Shown piece after piece: positions 44,746 through 56,272 of a stretch of DNA of 56,272 bases. The stretch is taken from assembly GCA_024331045.1 (NCBI GenBank), contig JANDJC010000015.1, positions 1 through 56,272 on the forward strand. The letters are read 5' to 3'. The stretch's first letter is position 1. Every line of letters starts with the position of its first letter. This DNA comes from Nitrospira sp. (GTDB taxonomy: Bacteria; Nitrospirota; Nitrospiria; Nitrospirales; Nitrospiraceae). The translations under genes were made by a program, and so were the position numbers. The notes under the pieces were generated by a model. The model was not told the DNA's origin and searched no databases. It worked only from the letters and a program-made list of their open reading frames with translations.

Positions 44746-45626
44746 TCAATATCCTAATTCTACTAGGGTCCGCTCGTCTTCTCGCCAGGCTTCTTTCACC
44801 TTGACCCAGACCTCCAAAAATACTTTCATGCCAAACAATCGTTCCATGTCTCGCCGCGCTTCCGTGCATACCATTTTGAGCCGTTCGCCATGTTTGCCGA
44901 TGATAATTCCTTTCTGCGATTCCCGCTCCACGAAAATCGAGGCATGGATCCTGGCCAATCGCCCCTCTTCCTCAAAGCGGTCCACCTCCACTGCGACGGC
45001 ATAGGGGACCTCTTCTTCCGTTACGCCAAGAATTTTTTCCCTGATCATCTCCGCCGCCAGCGTGCGCATCGTCTGATCAGTGACCACATCGTCGTCATAG
45101 ACCTTCGCCCCCTCCGGCAAATAGGAACATGTCACCCCCAACAGCCGATCGACATTGTCACCGGTGCGACCGGAGACGGGTATGACCGCCGTCCAATCAT
45201 ACAGAGCGGCATAGCGTTCGAGGACCGGTAACAATTTATACTTATTGACCACATCGATCTTGCTCACCACCAAGAGCACCGGCCGGCGCCGTTTTGCGAT
45301 CAACTCCTTGACCGAAGCCACCACTGCCAGATCGCCGGGACCTGGCTGACAGGTCGCTTCCATCACCACGTACAGCAGATCGGCTTCCTCCGCTGCCTCG
45401 ATGGCCGCACGAACCATCCGTCGGTTCAACAGGTGACGGGGGGTGTGCAGACCTGGTGTATCGAGGAACGCAATCTGTCCCTGGGGGAGCGAAACGATGC
45501 CCAAAATCCTGGTCCTCGTTGTTTGCGGCTTGTCTGATACGATGGCAATTTTCTCCCCCAACAACCGATTGAGCAGTGTCGACTTCCCCACATTGGACCG
45601 CCCAATGATGGCAACCGTTCCAAACT

Positions 45627-45630
<4 letters not shown>
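44746..45630 (-). CDS. era: GTPase Era
   Basis: 294 residues. G1 is GRSNVGKST (10-18), G2 and the Era-specific PQTTRTR follow, G3 is DTPG, and G5 is SGRTGDN. The C-terminal KH domain contains the IIGKHGERLK loop. Era binds the 3' end of 16S rRNA and assists 30S assembly. The G4 motif is SKID rather than NKxD, a substitution seen in some GTPases; it may affect guanine preference. The start overlaps the downstream-of-eno small gene by 4 bp. Confidence 0.95.
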
Positions 45631-47305
<1,675 letters not shown>

Positions 47306-47330
47306 TTAGACAATCATGGCATTTCCAATC

Positions 47331-47382
47331 GGAAGCAGGCCTCGCATTCGACCCTATGCCACCCATCTGCAATCCTGCTTCC
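47331..47382. other. Long-loop inverted repeat in the gatB-eno gap
   Basis: GGAAGCAGG (47331-47339) pairs with CCTGCTTCC (47374-47382) across a 34-nt loop. It lies between the gatB stop and the enolase start. No U-run follows. It could fold the eno leader or be part of a terminator/processing site; chance cannot be excluded. Confidence 0.35.
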
Positions 47383-47464
47383 CCCTTCAACCACGGTAAA
47401 CGTTGGGTCGGCGACACCACCGACACGCCGTGCCGGCAACGGACACGTAAAGCATGTCAGTTCG

Positions 47465-48904
47465 TTACTGTGCCGATGAAGTCAATTTTCGTTTCAGCAG
47501 CTCATTGACCTTTCCAGGATTGGCTTTTCCTCCACTGGCTTTCATCACTTGACCGACCAAAAAGCCCAACACCTGGTGCTTGCCTTGCCGAAACTGCGCC
47601 ACTTGCACAGCATGGTCGGCCACGACTTGGTCGACTAAGGCACCAATCGTTTCTTCATCGGACACTTGCGTCAGCCCCTTCTCGTGCACGAGCTGTTCAG
47701 CCGTTTCTCCGCTCTTGTATAACTCTGGGAAAATCTCACGGGCCACTTTTAGACTGATGGTTCCCTGCTCAACCAACCGCAGCAATTCGACCAATCGCTC
47801 GGGCGACAATGGCGAGTACGCCGCATCGATGCCGGCTACATTGAGCTCTCTGCTCAATTCGCCCATGACCCAATTGCTGACCGTCTTCGGCTGGCCAAAC
47901 AACGTCACACATCGTTCAAAATAGTCTGCCAGCCCTCGCGATGCAGTCAGCACCATCGCATCGTATTCCGGAAGGCCGTAGTCGCGAATAAATCGAGCGG
48001 CCTTGGCCGCCGGCAATTCGGGAAGGGTCGCACGAATCCTCTCAATCCAATCCTTTTCCAATTGCAGCGGCACCAGATCCGGATCGGGAAAATACCGGTA
48101 GTCATGAGCCTCCTCTTTCGAGCGCATCACCACCGTTTCACCTCGCTCGAGGTTCCACAAGCGTGTCTCCTGTCGGACCATTCCGCCCTCATTCAACACT
48201 TTTGTCTGACGTTTGATCTCATAGTCGATCGCATCCTTGACGTACTTGAAGGAATTGATGTTCTTGAGTTCGACCTTCGTCCCGAACGTTTCAGCTCCAT
48301 GGGGACGCAGCGAAAGGTTGGGCTCGCACCGAAAGCTCCCTTGCTCCATGTTGCCATCACAGACGTCGAGATACATCAAAATGTCCCGCAATGTCTTGAG
48401 ATACGACACCACCTCGTCAGCGGATCGCATATCTGGTTCCGTCACAATCTCCAATAGCGGCGTGCCGGCTCGATTGAAATCCACGATGCTGCCGGATGCC
48501 CCCACTTCATGGACGGTTTTGCCGGCATCCTCCTCCAAGTGCGCCCGCCGAATACGAATCGACTTCTTGGCGCTCCCGACCGTCACGACAACCCATCCTT
48601 GCTCACAAATCGGGGATTCGTATTGAGAGATTTGATAGCCTTTGGGCAAGTCCGGATAAAAGTAATTCTTGCGGGCAAATCGATTCAGGGGGTTAATCCG
48701 GCAGTTCAACGCCAGGCCAGCGCGGACGGCCATCTCGACTGCCGCCCGATTGATCACCGGCAGGCTTCCAGGCAACCCGAGGCACACCGGACAGGTCTGG
48801 CTGTTGGGCGAGGCACCGAACGTCGTCGAACAGCCGCAGAACATCTTGGACGTGGTGCGTAATTGCGCATGGACTTCGACACCGATGACAACTTCGTAGG
48901 TCAT
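47465..48904 (-). CDS. gatB: Aspartyl/glutamyl-tRNA amidotransferase subunit B
   Basis: 479 residues. [10 protein letters not shown] (5-14), the zinc Cys set (CGCSTTFG and CPVCLGLPG) and the [17 protein letters not shown] segment are diagnostic for GatB; the C-terminal GatB/YqeY tail (about 330-479) binds tRNA. GatB phosphorylates mis-charged Glu-tRNA(Gln) or Asp-tRNA(Asn), which is then amidated. It follows the two small membrane-type genes, with a 4-bp overlap. Confidence 0.97.
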   Translation of the reverse strand: MTYEVVIGVEVHAQLRTTSKMFCGCSTTFGASPNSQTCPVCLGLPGSLPVINRAAVEMAVRAGLALNCRINPLNRFARKNYFYPDLPKGYQISQYESPICEQGWVVVTVGSAKKSIRIRRAHLEEDAGKTVHEVGASGSIVDFNRAGTPLLEIVTEPDMRSADEVVSYLKTLRDILMYLDVCDGNMEQGSFRCEPNLSLRPHGAETFGTKVELKNINSFKYVKDAIDYEIKRQTKVLNEGGMVRQETRLWNLERGETVVMRSKEEAHDYRYFPDPDLVPLQLEKDWIERIRATLPELPAAKAARFIRDYGLPEYDAMVLTASRGLADYFERCVTLFGQPKTVSNWVMGELSRELNVAGIDAAYSPLSPERLVELLRLVEQGTISLKVAREIFPELYKSGETAEQLVHEKGLTQVSDEETIGALVDQVVADHAVQVAQFRQGKHQVLGFLVGQVMKASGGKANPGKVNELLKRKLTSSAQ

Positions 48905-49224
48905 GCCTCCCGCGATCCCTCGCTTCGCCGACGCTCTAACTCCCGTCTCATCGCCTCGCGGCCCGCCTCAAAGGCTTCGCGCAGCACGGATTTTTTGGCT
49001 TCGATCAGCTCTTTCCCCTGACCGACGATTTCTTCATAGACTTCGCCGGCCCGGCCCGCCCACTCTTTTAAATGGTCCTCGGCCTGATGAATGTACTGAC
49101 GCAATCGCCGCCGCGAGGCCGGTCCAGACTCTGGCGCCAATAGCAGAGCCGCTACGGCTCCCACCGCCGCCCCTCCTACAAACGCTAAGATGATGTCTGT
49201 CATCGATCCTTTGTTATTGACCAT
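48901..49224 (-). CDS. YtxH-domain protein
   Basis: About 107 residues from the ATG at 49224; an ATG at 49203 is also in frame. [27 protein letters not shown] is the glycine-rich hydrophobic helix of YtxH proteins (given here only by its features: one membrane helix followed by APxSG), and the remainder is a charged helix that may form a coiled coil. The start overlaps the DUF948 stop, and its stop overlaps the gatB start. Role in the envelope or stress response unknown. Confidence 0.82.
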   Translation of the reverse strand: MVNNKGSMTDIILAFVGGAAVGAVAALLLAPESGPASRRRLRQYIHQAEDHLKEWAGRAGEVYEEIVGQGKELIEAKKSVLREAFEAGREAMRRELERRRSEGSREA

Positions 49225-49621
49225 TGTGTACCGCTCCATTTTTGCGCCATCGATCTCTCATCACCCGCGCAGCGGCTCGAACCCCCGCCACCGCACCCAT
49301 GACATTGGTCAGTAATGTCCCGCTCGACCCCTTCACAACATTGTGAATCAACTGAACCGATTCTCCCACCTCCCCCACCGCGTGCAACAACACCGTGGCA
49401 TGTTCGACACCCTGACGAGCCTGATGGGAGAGTTCATTTAAATTTTTGCTTGCTGTTCTGAGCTCCTCCACGAGGGGGGGCACATCGGCATTCATCTTTT
49501 CTAGCAATCGTTGAGATTCTTCAACCGTCTTGCGGACCTGCACCAACACTGGAATCAGAAATCCCACCAGGACCACAAATGCCACCGCCACGAGTATAGC
49601 GGCAGTCTCCACCATCGTCAT
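49214..49621 (-). CDS. DUF948-like membrane protein
   Basis: 135 residues from the ATG at 49621, with GGAGG seven nt upstream. One N-terminal membrane helix (about 5-25) and a long heptad-like region (KTVEESQRLLEKM onward) resemble DUF948 proteins, often found beside YtxH. Function unknown. Separated from gatA by about 100 bp containing nothing else. Confidence 0.78.
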   Translation of the reverse strand: MTMVETAAILVAVAFVVLVGFLIPVLVQVRKTVEESQRLLEKMNADVPPLVEELRTASKNLNELSHQARQGVEHATVLLHAVGEVGESVQLIHNVVKGSSGTLLTNVMGAVAGVRAAARVMRDRWRKNGAVHNGQ

Positions 49622-49717
49622 TGAACAACCTCCACCACCGGACAACTGACCATGCTCTCACACAAAGTTGTTTCCCCTATAAAAATAAATATCCGATCTG
49701 TCCCGATCTCTACTCCA

Positions 49718-51184
49718 TCATCGAATCGGGGGTTTTTTGAGATGCCACTGCGTGGTTTGCTCATAGGCATGAGCTACCCGCAGAATCGTTTCCTCCTCAA
49801 ACGGCCGGCCGATCACCTGCATGCCAATCGGCAAACCGCTCTTACTCACCCCGCAAGGCAACGCGATCGCCGGAAGTCCCGCCAGGTTGACAGAGATCGT
49901 AAAGATGTCTGACAGGTACATCTGAAGCGGATCCTCGCTCTTTTCGCCAAGTTTGAATGCTGGTGTCGGAGTGGCTGGAGTGACTATCACATCAACCTCT
50001 TTGAACGCCGTCTCAAAGTCCTGACGGATCATCGTCCGCACAGCCTGCGCCTTGCCATAATAGGCGTCGTAGTACCCCGCGCTCAAGACGTAGGTCCCCA
50101 GCATGATCCTGCGCTTGACTTCCGGGCCGAATCCCTCCTGCCTTGTCTTCATGTACAGATCGAGGAGATCTTTGGTCTCCTTCGCGCGCAGGCCAAATTT
50201 GACACCATCGAAACGGGCCAGATTGGAACTGGCTTCCGCAGTCGCAAGTACGTAATACACGGCGACAGCCGCGTCCGTTCGGGGAAGCTCGATGTCTTTG
50301 ATCTCTCCCCCCAAATTTTTCAGCTCACTGATAGCAGCTTTAACCGCGCCCTCAACGTCTGGATCAAGCCCTTCGGTAAAAAACTCTTGAGGAACCCCAA
50401 CTCGCAGTTTCTTCAGATGTTTCTTCGTCAGGGCCTTGGTGTAGTCGGGAACCGGCACATCAGCCGACGTGGAATCCAACGGATCGTGGCCCGCAATCAC
50501 ATTCAAGAGCAACGCCGCATCTCTTACATCCTTCGTGATGGGACCGATTTGATCGAGAGAAGAGGCAAATGCCACCAGACCGTAGCGCGACACTCGACCG
50601 TAAGTCGGTTTCAATCCCACCACGCCACAGAACGCCGCCGGTTGTCGAATGGACCCTCCAGTATCAGAGCCCAGCGCCGCAACACATTCGTCCGCCGCCA
50701 CCGCCGCGGCCGATCCTCCGCTAGAGCCGCCCGGCACGCACTGCAGATTCCATGGATTCCGGCTGGGGCCAAAGGCCGAATGTTCAGTGGAAGACCCCAT
50801 GGCAAACTCGTCTAGATTCGTTTTGCCGATCAACAGGTACTCCTGCTTGCGCAGCTTGGCCACCACAGTCGCGTCATAGGGCGGCACAAAGTGTTGCAAC
50901 ATGCGAGAGCTGCACGTTGTCGGCACGCCTTCCGTGCAGATGTTGTCCTTGATCGCGATGGGCATTCCCATTAATGGCTCGGTCTTTCGCCACTGTTTCA
51001 ACCGGCGATCGAGCACCTCCGCGTGAGCCATCGCCTGATCCTTGGTCTGTGTGACAAACGCCCTGATCTTCGGTTCCACGTGGGCGATTCGCAAGCCGTA
51101 GGCATGCACGATCTCGGCGGCGCTCACCTCACCCGCGGTGAACTTCCGTTGCAGCTCGTACAACGACAATTTATGCAACGCCAT
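49718..51184 (-). CDS. gatA: Glutamyl-tRNA(Gln) amidotransferase subunit A
   Basis: 488 residues. The amidase signature [13 protein letters not shown] (about 153-165) and [12 protein letters not shown] hold the Ser-cisSer-Lys triad (Lys near 78 in AIKDNI). It hydrolyses glutamine to supply ammonia to GatB. Its ATG shares one base with the panD stop (TGATG), so translation is coupled to panD. Confidence 0.97.
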   Translation of the reverse strand: MALHKLSLYELQRKFTAGEVSAAEIVHAYGLRIAHVEPKIRAFVTQTKDQAMAHAEVLDRRLKQWRKTEPLMGMPIAIKDNICTEGVPTTCSSRMLQHFVPPYDATVVAKLRKQEYLLIGKTNLDEFAMGSSTEHSAFGPSRNPWNLQCVPGGSSGGSAAAVAADECVAALGSDTGGSIRQPAAFCGVVGLKPTYGRVSRYGLVAFASSLDQIGPITKDVRDAALLLNVIAGHDPLDSTSADVPVPDYTKALTKKHLKKLRVGVPQEFFTEGLDPDVEGAVKAAISELKNLGGEIKDIELPRTDAAVAVYYVLATAEASSNLARFDGVKFGLRAKETKDLLDLYMKTRQEGFGPEVKRRIMLGTYVLSAGYYDAYYGKAQAVRTMIRQDFETAFKEVDVIVTPATPTPAFKLGEKSEDPLQMYLSDIFTISVNLAGLPAIALPCGVSKSGLPIGMQVIGRPFEEETILRVAHAYEQTTQWHLKKPPIR

Positions 51185-51549
51185 CAGCGTTTATCCAGCA
51201 CTTGGATGATGCGGTTCTTTTCATCGACCCGGACGATTCTGGGGGCGTGTTTTTTGATCTCTTCATCGCCATAATACTCGTAACAAAAGATGATGATCTG
51301 ATCGCCGACGGCTGCCTTCCTTGCCGTGGGACCGTTCAAAATGATCTCGCCCTTGCCTCTCGCCCCGTTGATCGCATACGTCATAAACCGCTCGCCGTTG
51401 TTCAGATTGGAGCAGACGATGGCTTCGTACGGCAGAATCCCTGCCGCTTCCATCAGCTCCTGATCAATGGTGAGACTGCCCTCATACTCGAGAAACGTAC
51501 CCGTGACCGTGGCACGATGAATTTTTGAACGCAACATTTGTCGAAACAT
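51184..51549 (-). CDS. panD: Aspartate 1-decarboxylase
   Basis: 121 residues from the ATG at 51549, which has GAGGA upstream; this start puts the self-cleavage site YEGS at Gly24-Ser25, exactly as in E. coli PanD. Lys9, Tyr22 and Thr57-like residues of the pyruvoyl active site region are present ([10 protein letters not shown]). The proenzyme splits to form a pyruvoyl cofactor and makes beta-alanine for pantothenate and CoA. Position between gatC and gatA is unusual. Confidence 0.95.
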   Translation of the reverse strand: MFRQMLRSKIHRATVTGTFLEYEGSLTIDQELMEAAGILPYEAIVCSNLNNGERFMTYAINGARGKGEIILNGPTARKAAVGDQIIIFCYEYYGDEEIKKHAPRIVRVDEKNRIIQVLDKR

Positions 51550-51584
51550 CAAGTCCTCATCGTTTATTCGGGGTCAGCCATTCG

Positions 51585-51606
51585 TAAAACGCCCGCTTGT
51601 GCGGGC
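51585..51606 (-). terminator. Terminator-like hairpin between gatC and panD
   Basis: On the minus strand GCCCGC, loop ACAA and GCGGGC are followed by GTTTTA. The 6-bp GC stem begins 3 nt after the gatC stop. The U-run is short, so this could be a partial terminator reducing panD-gatA expression relative to gatC. Confidence 0.6.
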
Positions 51607-51608
51607 AT

Positions 51609-51902
51609 TTAGCGCTCATCGATGATTTTGGGCACACGAAACCCATCCCCTTCACGTTCCGGCGCGTTCGCCAACACCTGTTCCACCGGCAATGACGGAC
51701 GCACCGCATCATCTCGAAACACATTGACCTGCCCGGTAACCGTGGTGGTGGGTTCCACCTCCGCCGTCTCATAGCGGTTGAGGTGCGCAATGTGATCGAG
51801 AATTTGGCTCAGTTGCTTGGCGAACACGTCTTTTTCCTCCTCGGTCAGGCGCAACCTGGCCAGCAAGGCCACGCGTTCAACCTCCTCGCGTCCGATCTTC
51901 AT
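51609..51902 (-). CDS. gatC: Aspartyl/glutamyl-tRNA amidotransferase subunit C
   Basis: 97 residues from the ATG at 51902. The helical N-terminus (VERVALLARLRLTEEE) and the NVFRDDAVRPSL stretch are typical of GatC, which stabilises GatA on GatB. Small gap of 26-32 bp to glmS upstream. Confidence 0.95.
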   Translation of the reverse strand: MKIGREEVERVALLARLRLTEEEKDVFAKQLSQILDHIAHLNRYETAEVEPTTTVTGQVNVFRDDAVRPSLPVEQVLANAPEREGDGFRVPKIIDER

Positions 51903-51934
51903 CGGCACCCTTTCTTTAATATGGTATCCGCCCG

Positions 51935-53764
51935 CTATTCAACGGTCACGCTCTTGGCCAAGTTTCTCGGCTGATCGACGTCGGCTCCGCGCAAGACGGC
52001 GATGTGATAGGCCAGCAACTGGAGGGGGATCGTGAAGAGAATTGGAGAAATCAACGGGTGAACATCCGGAATCGTGAAGACCGCATCAGCCACTTTTCCC
52101 AAATCTCGTTCCCCTTCGGCGACAAACACGATCACGGGCGCACGCCTGGCTTTCACTTCCATCAGATTGTTTACCGTCTTTTCGTACAATCGATCGCGCG
52201 GCGCCAGGACCACCACCGGCATCTCCTTGTCGATCAAAGCGATAGGGCCGTGCTTCATCTCGCCCGCCGCATAGCCTTCTGCATGAATGTAAGAAATCTC
52301 CTTGAGCTTCAGCGACCCCTCCAGCGCTATCGGATAGTTGATGCCTCGGCCCAGGAACAGAAAGTTCCGTTTCTTGTGATACCGTTTGGCGATGGCCAGG
52401 ATCTCGGCTTCCCGTCCCAGCAGCTGTTCGACCAGCGCAGGAATACGAACCAGTCGATCAAGCCACGCCTTCCCATCCACCGCCGTCATCGCCCCCCGGA
52501 CACGAGCGACATGCAACGCCAACAGATACAGGGCGGTCAATTGAGCAGTGAAGGCCTTGGTTGACGCCACACCAATTTCCGGCCCGCAATGGGTATAAAG
52601 CACGCCGTCGGATTCTCGAGCCAGCGTGCTGCCGACGACATTCACGATCGAAACTGCTCTGGCACCCTTCGCCCTTGCCTCCCTGGCCGCGGCCAAGGTA
52701 TCGGCGGTCTCGCCCGATTGAGAAATCGCAAGAAACAGGTCCCCCTTTCCGATCAACGGATCGCGGTATCGAAACTCGCTGGCAATATCGACTTGGACAG
52801 GAATCCTGGCCAGCTCTTCCAGCAGATATTTCCCCACCAATCCAGCATGCCACGATGTCCCGCACGCCACGATCCAGATCCGCTCGACGTCCGCGAAGTC
52901 ACGCGGCGTCAGGCCGATATCGGGCAAATCAGCTTCGCCAGCCTCATAAGAATAGCGCCCGCGCATCGTATCGAGAATAGTTTGCGGCTGCTCGTGGATT
53001 TCTTTGAGCATGAAATGCGGATAACCGCTTTTTTCGGCTGCCGCCGCGTCCCACGTCACGCGCGTCAGCGGGCGTGACACCGGCCGTCCTTCGACATCCA
53101 CGAAACAGACGTTCTCCCTGCCGATGATCGCCACGTCCCCTTCATCCAAGTAGATGACATCCCTTGTATGGGCCAGCATGGCCATCACATCCGACGCGAC
53201 ATAGGCCGCTCGCTCCGTGCGCCCCACGATCAACGGACAGCCTGATCGGGCCGCGATCAACGTCTCCGGTTCCCGCTCGGACATGACAACCAGCGCATAA
53301 CTGCCCCGTACTTCCCTGACCGCCGAACGAACCGCCTCCGCCAGCGGCAGCCCCTTGGCAAGATGTTTGTCAATGAGATGTGCCACGACTTCCGTGTCCG
53401 TTTCCGACCGAAACTCGTAGCCGTCGCGTTCCAGCCCCTGTTTGAGCTCCTGATAGTTTTCAATGATTCCGTTGTGCACCAAGACGCAGGTTTTAGACCG
53501 GTGAGGATGGGCGTTCTGCTCCGATGGTTTCCCATGAGTGGCCCATCGAGTATGGCCGATGCCGATCGTCCCCTTGAGTTCCTGCTCGTTCAGTGACTTT
53601 TGGAGATTGGCGAGTTTGCCGACACTCCGCCGCACGGTGATAACACCGTCCTGCAGGACAGCGACCCCCGAGGAATCGTAGCCACGATACTCCAGTTTTG
53701 CGAGACCGTCGAGAAGGATGGGGACGGCTTGTTGATCCCCGATATATCCCACGATGCCGCACAT
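51935..53764 (-). CDS. glmS: Glucosamine-fructose-6-phosphate aminotransferase
   Basis: 609 residues, the usual length. Cys2 (MCGIVGYI) is the glutaminase nucleophile; the isomerase half has two SIS domains with SQSGETADTLAA and the C-terminal DQPRNLAKSVTVE, whose Lys is catalytic. It makes glucosamine-6-phosphate, the first step to UDP-GlcNAc, for peptidoglycan and probably the polysaccharide above. It lies 9 bp after glmU; the two form one metabolic operon. Confidence 0.97.
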   Translation of the reverse strand: MCGIVGYIGDQQAVPILLDGLAKLEYRGYDSSGVAVLQDGVITVRRSVGKLANLQKSLNEQELKGTIGIGHTRWATHGKPSEQNAHPHRSKTCVLVHNGIIENYQELKQGLERDGYEFRSETDTEVVAHLIDKHLAKGLPLAEAVRSAVREVRGSYALVVMSEREPETLIAARSGCPLIVGRTERAAYVASDVMAMLAHTRDVIYLDEGDVAIIGRENVCFVDVEGRPVSRPLTRVTWDAAAAEKSGYPHFMLKEIHEQPQTILDTMRGRYSYEAGEADLPDIGLTPRDFADVERIWIVACGTSWHAGLVGKYLLEELARIPVQVDIASEFRYRDPLIGKGDLFLAISQSGETADTLAAAREARAKGARAVSIVNVVGSTLARESDGVLYTHCGPEIGVASTKAFTAQLTALYLLALHVARVRGAMTAVDGKAWLDRLVRIPALVEQLLGREAEILAIAKRYHKKRNFLFLGRGINYPIALEGSLKLKEISYIHAEGYAAGEMKHGPIALIDKEMPVVVLAPRDRLYEKTVNNLMEVKARRAPVIVFVAEGERDLGKVADAVFTIPDVHPLISPILFTIPLQLLAYHIAVLRGADVDQPRNLAKSVTVE

Positions 53765-53772
53765 GACGGTTC

Positions 53773-55341
53773 CTACCTCCTTCCTTCCTTCACCGACGGT
53801 GAAGGACCAGCACGAATGTGCTCACCCGATGCCTCTTGCCCAGGTGTAGAGTGCCGCTCCGCCATAAGACGCCGTTTCATCGCCCAACCGGCGCGATTGT
53901 CTTGAGGCATTCTGGCGATCGCCAGTGCATCAGGCGGCACATCCTTCGTAACGGTCGTCCCAGCGGCAATCACCGCCCCATCACCCACGGACACGGGCGC
54001 CACCAATTGGCTGTCACTTCCGATAAACACACGGTCTCCGATCGTTGTCTGATGCTTCCGAAGCCCGTCATAGTTGCACGTGATCGTTCCCGCCCCGATA
54101 TTGACCCCTTTGCCAATTTTCGCATCGCCCAGGTAGCTCAAGTGATTGGCCTTCGATTCCTCCCCCAATTCGGTTTTCTTCATCTCCACGAAGTTGCCAA
54201 TTCTAGCCTTTCGGCGAACCAACACCCCCGGCCGAAGATGGGCAAACGGTCCTATCACGACATCATCTTCGACCAAGGACTCCCTCAGCACACAATGGTC
54301 CAGAATCTCCACTCGATTGCCCACCTGGCAATCCACCAGCCGACTGTGGGATCGAATGACACAGTCCTCTCCGATATCCGTCTTGCCCTCGATCGTCACA
54401 TAGGGATGGAGGATCGTATCTTGGCCGATCGACACGTCGGCATCGATCCAAACGGAATCGGGGTCGATCATGGTGACTCCTTCGTTGAGCCAACGATCGC
54501 GAATCCGGCAGCGGATTATGCGCTCTGCCTCAGCCAGTTGTGCTCTGGTGTTGACCCCCAGTCCTTCCTCGGGGCTCCGCAGCCGCACGGCGGAGACTCG
54601 ACGCCGTTGGGCGACTGCCATCGCGACAATATCCGTTAAATAGTATTCGCCCTGGGCATTCCGCGGTTGCACCTCTTCGAGGGCGGAAAAGAGAAAGTCT
54701 GCCGACACCACATAGGTTCCTACATTAATTTCCTTGATGCCCCGTTCCATTGGCGTGGCATCCCTCTCCTCGACGATTTTGAGCACCTCGGCTCCCTCCG
54801 GCCGGCCCCACTTCTCTTCGCCACTTTCCCGCCTGACCACACGGCCATATCCGCTGGGATCGTCCACCAGCGCGGTGAGAATGGTCACGGTGGCCTTCTC
54901 CTCCCGATGGGTCTTCAACAATTCGCCCACGGTTTCTTCGGTTAACAGGGGGGTATCGCCATTGATGATCACATACTCCGTTGGGCCCGGCTCTCTTCCA
55001 TTGACGAACACAGGCCGACATTGGAGAACGGCATGTCCTGTTCCCAACTGCTTGCTCTGCTCCACGATCACCACAGAACCAACGCTCTTCTTCCCCTTGA
55101 TCATCTCCCCTATCACCCGCCGGACATCATCGGCCTGGTAACCGACAACGACGGCAACCCGATACCCAGCCACGTTTATGGCCAACTCGAGCGCGTACAG
55201 CACCATCGGCCGCCCAGCCACACAGTGGAGTACCTTGGCCCGTTTAGATTTCATCCTCGTCCCCAACCCGGCAGCCATGACAATCACAGCCACTCCGAGC
55301 CGAGACGATTCATGTATCACAGGAAATTTAGACATCTTCAT
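53773..55341 (-). CDS. glmU: Bifunctional GlcNAc-1-phosphate uridylyltransferase / glucosamine-1-phosphate acetyltransferase
   Basis: 522 residues, from the ATG at 55341 with AAAGGG upstream. AAGLGTRMKSKRAKVLH (about 23-39) is the pyrophosphorylase loop; a left-handed beta-helix of hexapeptide repeats (about 290-500) forms the acetyltransferase, with the IGAGTITCNYDG active-site strand. It is longer than usual (about 456) by an N-terminal 14 residues and a C-terminal tail of about 30. It produces UDP-GlcNAc. Confidence 0.96.
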   Translation of the reverse strand: MKMSKFPVIHESSRLGVAVIVMAAGLGTRMKSKRAKVLHCVAGRPMVLYALELAINVAGYRVAVVVGYQADDVRRVIGEMIKGKKSVGSVVIVEQSKQLGTGHAVLQCRPVFVNGREPGPTEYVIINGDTPLLTEETVGELLKTHREEKATVTILTALVDDPSGYGRVVRRESGEEKWGRPEGAEVLKIVEERDATPMERGIKEINVGTYVVSADFLFSALEEVQPRNAQGEYYLTDIVAMAVAQRRRVSAVRLRSPEEGLGVNTRAQLAEAERIIRCRIRDRWLNEGVTMIDPDSVWIDADVSIGQDTILHPYVTIEGKTDIGEDCVIRSHSRLVDCQVGNRVEILDHCVLRESLVEDDVVIGPFAHLRPGVLVRRKARIGNFVEMKKTELGEESKANHLSYLGDAKIGKGVNIGAGTITCNYDGLRKHQTTIGDRVFIGSDSQLVAPVSVGDGAVIAAGTTVTKDVPPDALAIARMPQDNRAGWAMKRRLMAERHSTPGQEASGEHIRAGPSPSVKEGRR

Positions 55342-55412
55342 CGTGCCCTTTCATTGCCCTTATCCCCACCTATCCAGCTCCCCCTCTTTTTTTATCGGCT
55401 CATCTCACCGAT

Positions 55413-56081
55413 TCATCCAATGGGGACGCCACGTTCGGGCTGCTTGACTTCACTCCACTTGAGATCGACATTCGACGAAGGCGTCAGCGATGTCGACGGA
55501 GCATAGAGTCCTCCGGAGACGATCAATTTCATCGCTTCCTCAACGGAAATATCGACCGACATGACTTCCTGTTCCGGAACCAATAGAAAATACCCCGAGG
55601 TGGGATTGGGAGAGGTCGGCACATAGACATGGACTAACGGCTCTTGGCTCAAGGTGGTCGTCTCCCCCTTGGTCACACCAGTAACAAAGGCAAAACAATA
55701 GCTGCCGTTTTTCGGAAATTGAATCAGCACGACACGTCGATACGAACCCCGGTCAGAAAACGAGAGAACATCCATCATGGACTTCAACGTCGAATAGATG
55801 CCCCGGACCAGTGGCAGGCGGTTCAGCCAGTCTTCCCAAATGGTCACCACCGCCCGACCCATGAAATTCGCCGTGAACAGGCCAACAGCGAAAATCAGGA
55901 CCACGAGCATGACGATACCCAGTCCCGGCACATAGTGGCTGGGAGCAAGGCGTGCGACCGTGTCCCCTAAAATACTATCGACGGTGACAAAGAGGGTCTT
56001 GAGGATCAAGACCGTACCCCAGATAGGGGTCACCACCAAGAGGCCGGTCAAAAAGTATCGTTTTAACGCGGTTTTCAGCAT
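55413..56081 (-). CDS. DUF502 integral membrane protein
   Basis: 222 residues with two membrane helices (about 10-32 and 52-76). The RGIYSTLKSMMDVLS stretch and VFVPTSPNPTSG-like VYVPTSPNPTSGY motif are the DUF502 signature. Function unknown. It lies 71 bp upstream of glmU and may start this operon. The 191 bp from here to the window end contain no gene I can support. Confidence 0.85.
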   Translation of the reverse strand: MLKTALKRYFLTGLLVVTPIWGTVLILKTLFVTVDSILGDTVARLAPSHYVPGLGIVMLVVLIFAVGLFTANFMGRAVVTIWEDWLNRLPLVRGIYSTLKSMMDVLSFSDRGSYRRVVLIQFPKNGSYCFAFVTGVTKGETTTLSQEPLVHVYVPTSPNPTSGYFLLVPEQEVMSVDISVEEAMKLIVSGGLYAPSTSLTPSSNVDLKWSEVKQPERGVPIG

Positions 56082-56272
56082 GGAGCACGACCTGAGGGTG
56101 TCTTTTCTTTTGCAGGCAATTCATCATACAGAGTTCGTGCCAAAGCCCGCAAGCCTTTCCTGTGAATTTCAACAAGTTAGCCACTTTTCCCCGGTTCGCG
56201 CATCACGAGAAACCGGCCGGCAGAGGATTGCATGTCCTGAGAACCGGCTGAACGCTCGCGAGTGTCGGCCTC

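Noticed and set aside
53818..54639. 273-codon plus-strand open frame
   Set aside because: Antisense to glmU, with no recognisable domain.

Overview
The window reads as a contiguous piece of a bacterial chromosome with moderate GC. Almost every gene lies on the minus strand; only two convincing genes (near 38.3-38.9 and 39.3-39.9 kb) are on the plus strand. Gene content (an XrtA-type exosortase/polysaccharide locus beside recO, mgtE, era, eno, gatCAB, panD, glmS, glmU) suggests a Gram-negative, probably Nitrospirota of the genus Nitrospira. That genus call comes from remembered family resemblance, not a search. I saw no rRNA, tRNA, CRISPR array, insertion sequence or phage gene.

Region 1 (about 38.9 kb down to 29.9 kb, read right to left) is the export and assembly head of an exopolysaccharide locus: a divergent LuxR-type regulator, a PilZ protein, two tandem Wza-like export proteins, an outer-membrane barrel, a Wzc-like co-polymerase/BY-kinase, a priming sugar transferase, a DUF3473 deacetylase and a NusG/RfaH-like antiterminator.

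Region 2 (about 29.6 to 23.0 kb) holds the enigmatic small-molecule module of XrtA loci: an asparagine-synthase-like amidotransferase, an acyl carrier protein, a giant protein made of two complete acyl-adenylating ligases, an NAD-synthase-like amidase and the exosortase XrtA fused to EpsI. Two short sequences resembling the E. coli ops element (the RfaH loading signal) lie on the transcribed strand in this region, one 62 nt before the amidotransferase start and one just before the NAD-synthase-like gene. With the RfaH-like gene immediately upstream this looks like a local processive antitermination circuit, and it is the finding I rank highest.

Region 3 (about 21.5 kb to the left edge) encodes sugar-chain building and tailoring: three FemAB/BioF2-type acyltransferases, a DegT aminotransferase, four or five glycosyltransferases, a VanZ-TPR fusion, UDP-glucuronate decarboxylase, a second deacetylase, a TylF-type methyltransferase, two SGNH-type hydrolases, an UlaG-like metallo-hydrolase, a cytidylyltransferase / 2-hydroxyacid dehydrogenase / SDR / ATP-grasp set, and the two exosortase-associated alpha/beta hydrolases, both lacking the usual serine nucleophile. 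No flippase, Wzy polymerase, PEP-CTERM substrate or PrsK/PrsR pair is visible, so the locus probably continues past the left edge or uses genes elsewhere.

Region 4 (about 39.3 to 56.3 kb) is housekeeping: a small lipoprotein, glycogen synthase, a second lipoprotein, DUF971, recO, mgtE, era, ftsB-like, eno, gatB, two small envelope/stress-type proteins, gatA, panD, gatC, glmS, glmU and a DUF502 membrane protein. panD is inserted between gatC and gatA behind a terminator-like hairpin. Many genes overlap by ATGA/GTGA or TGATG junctions, implying long translationally coupled operons.
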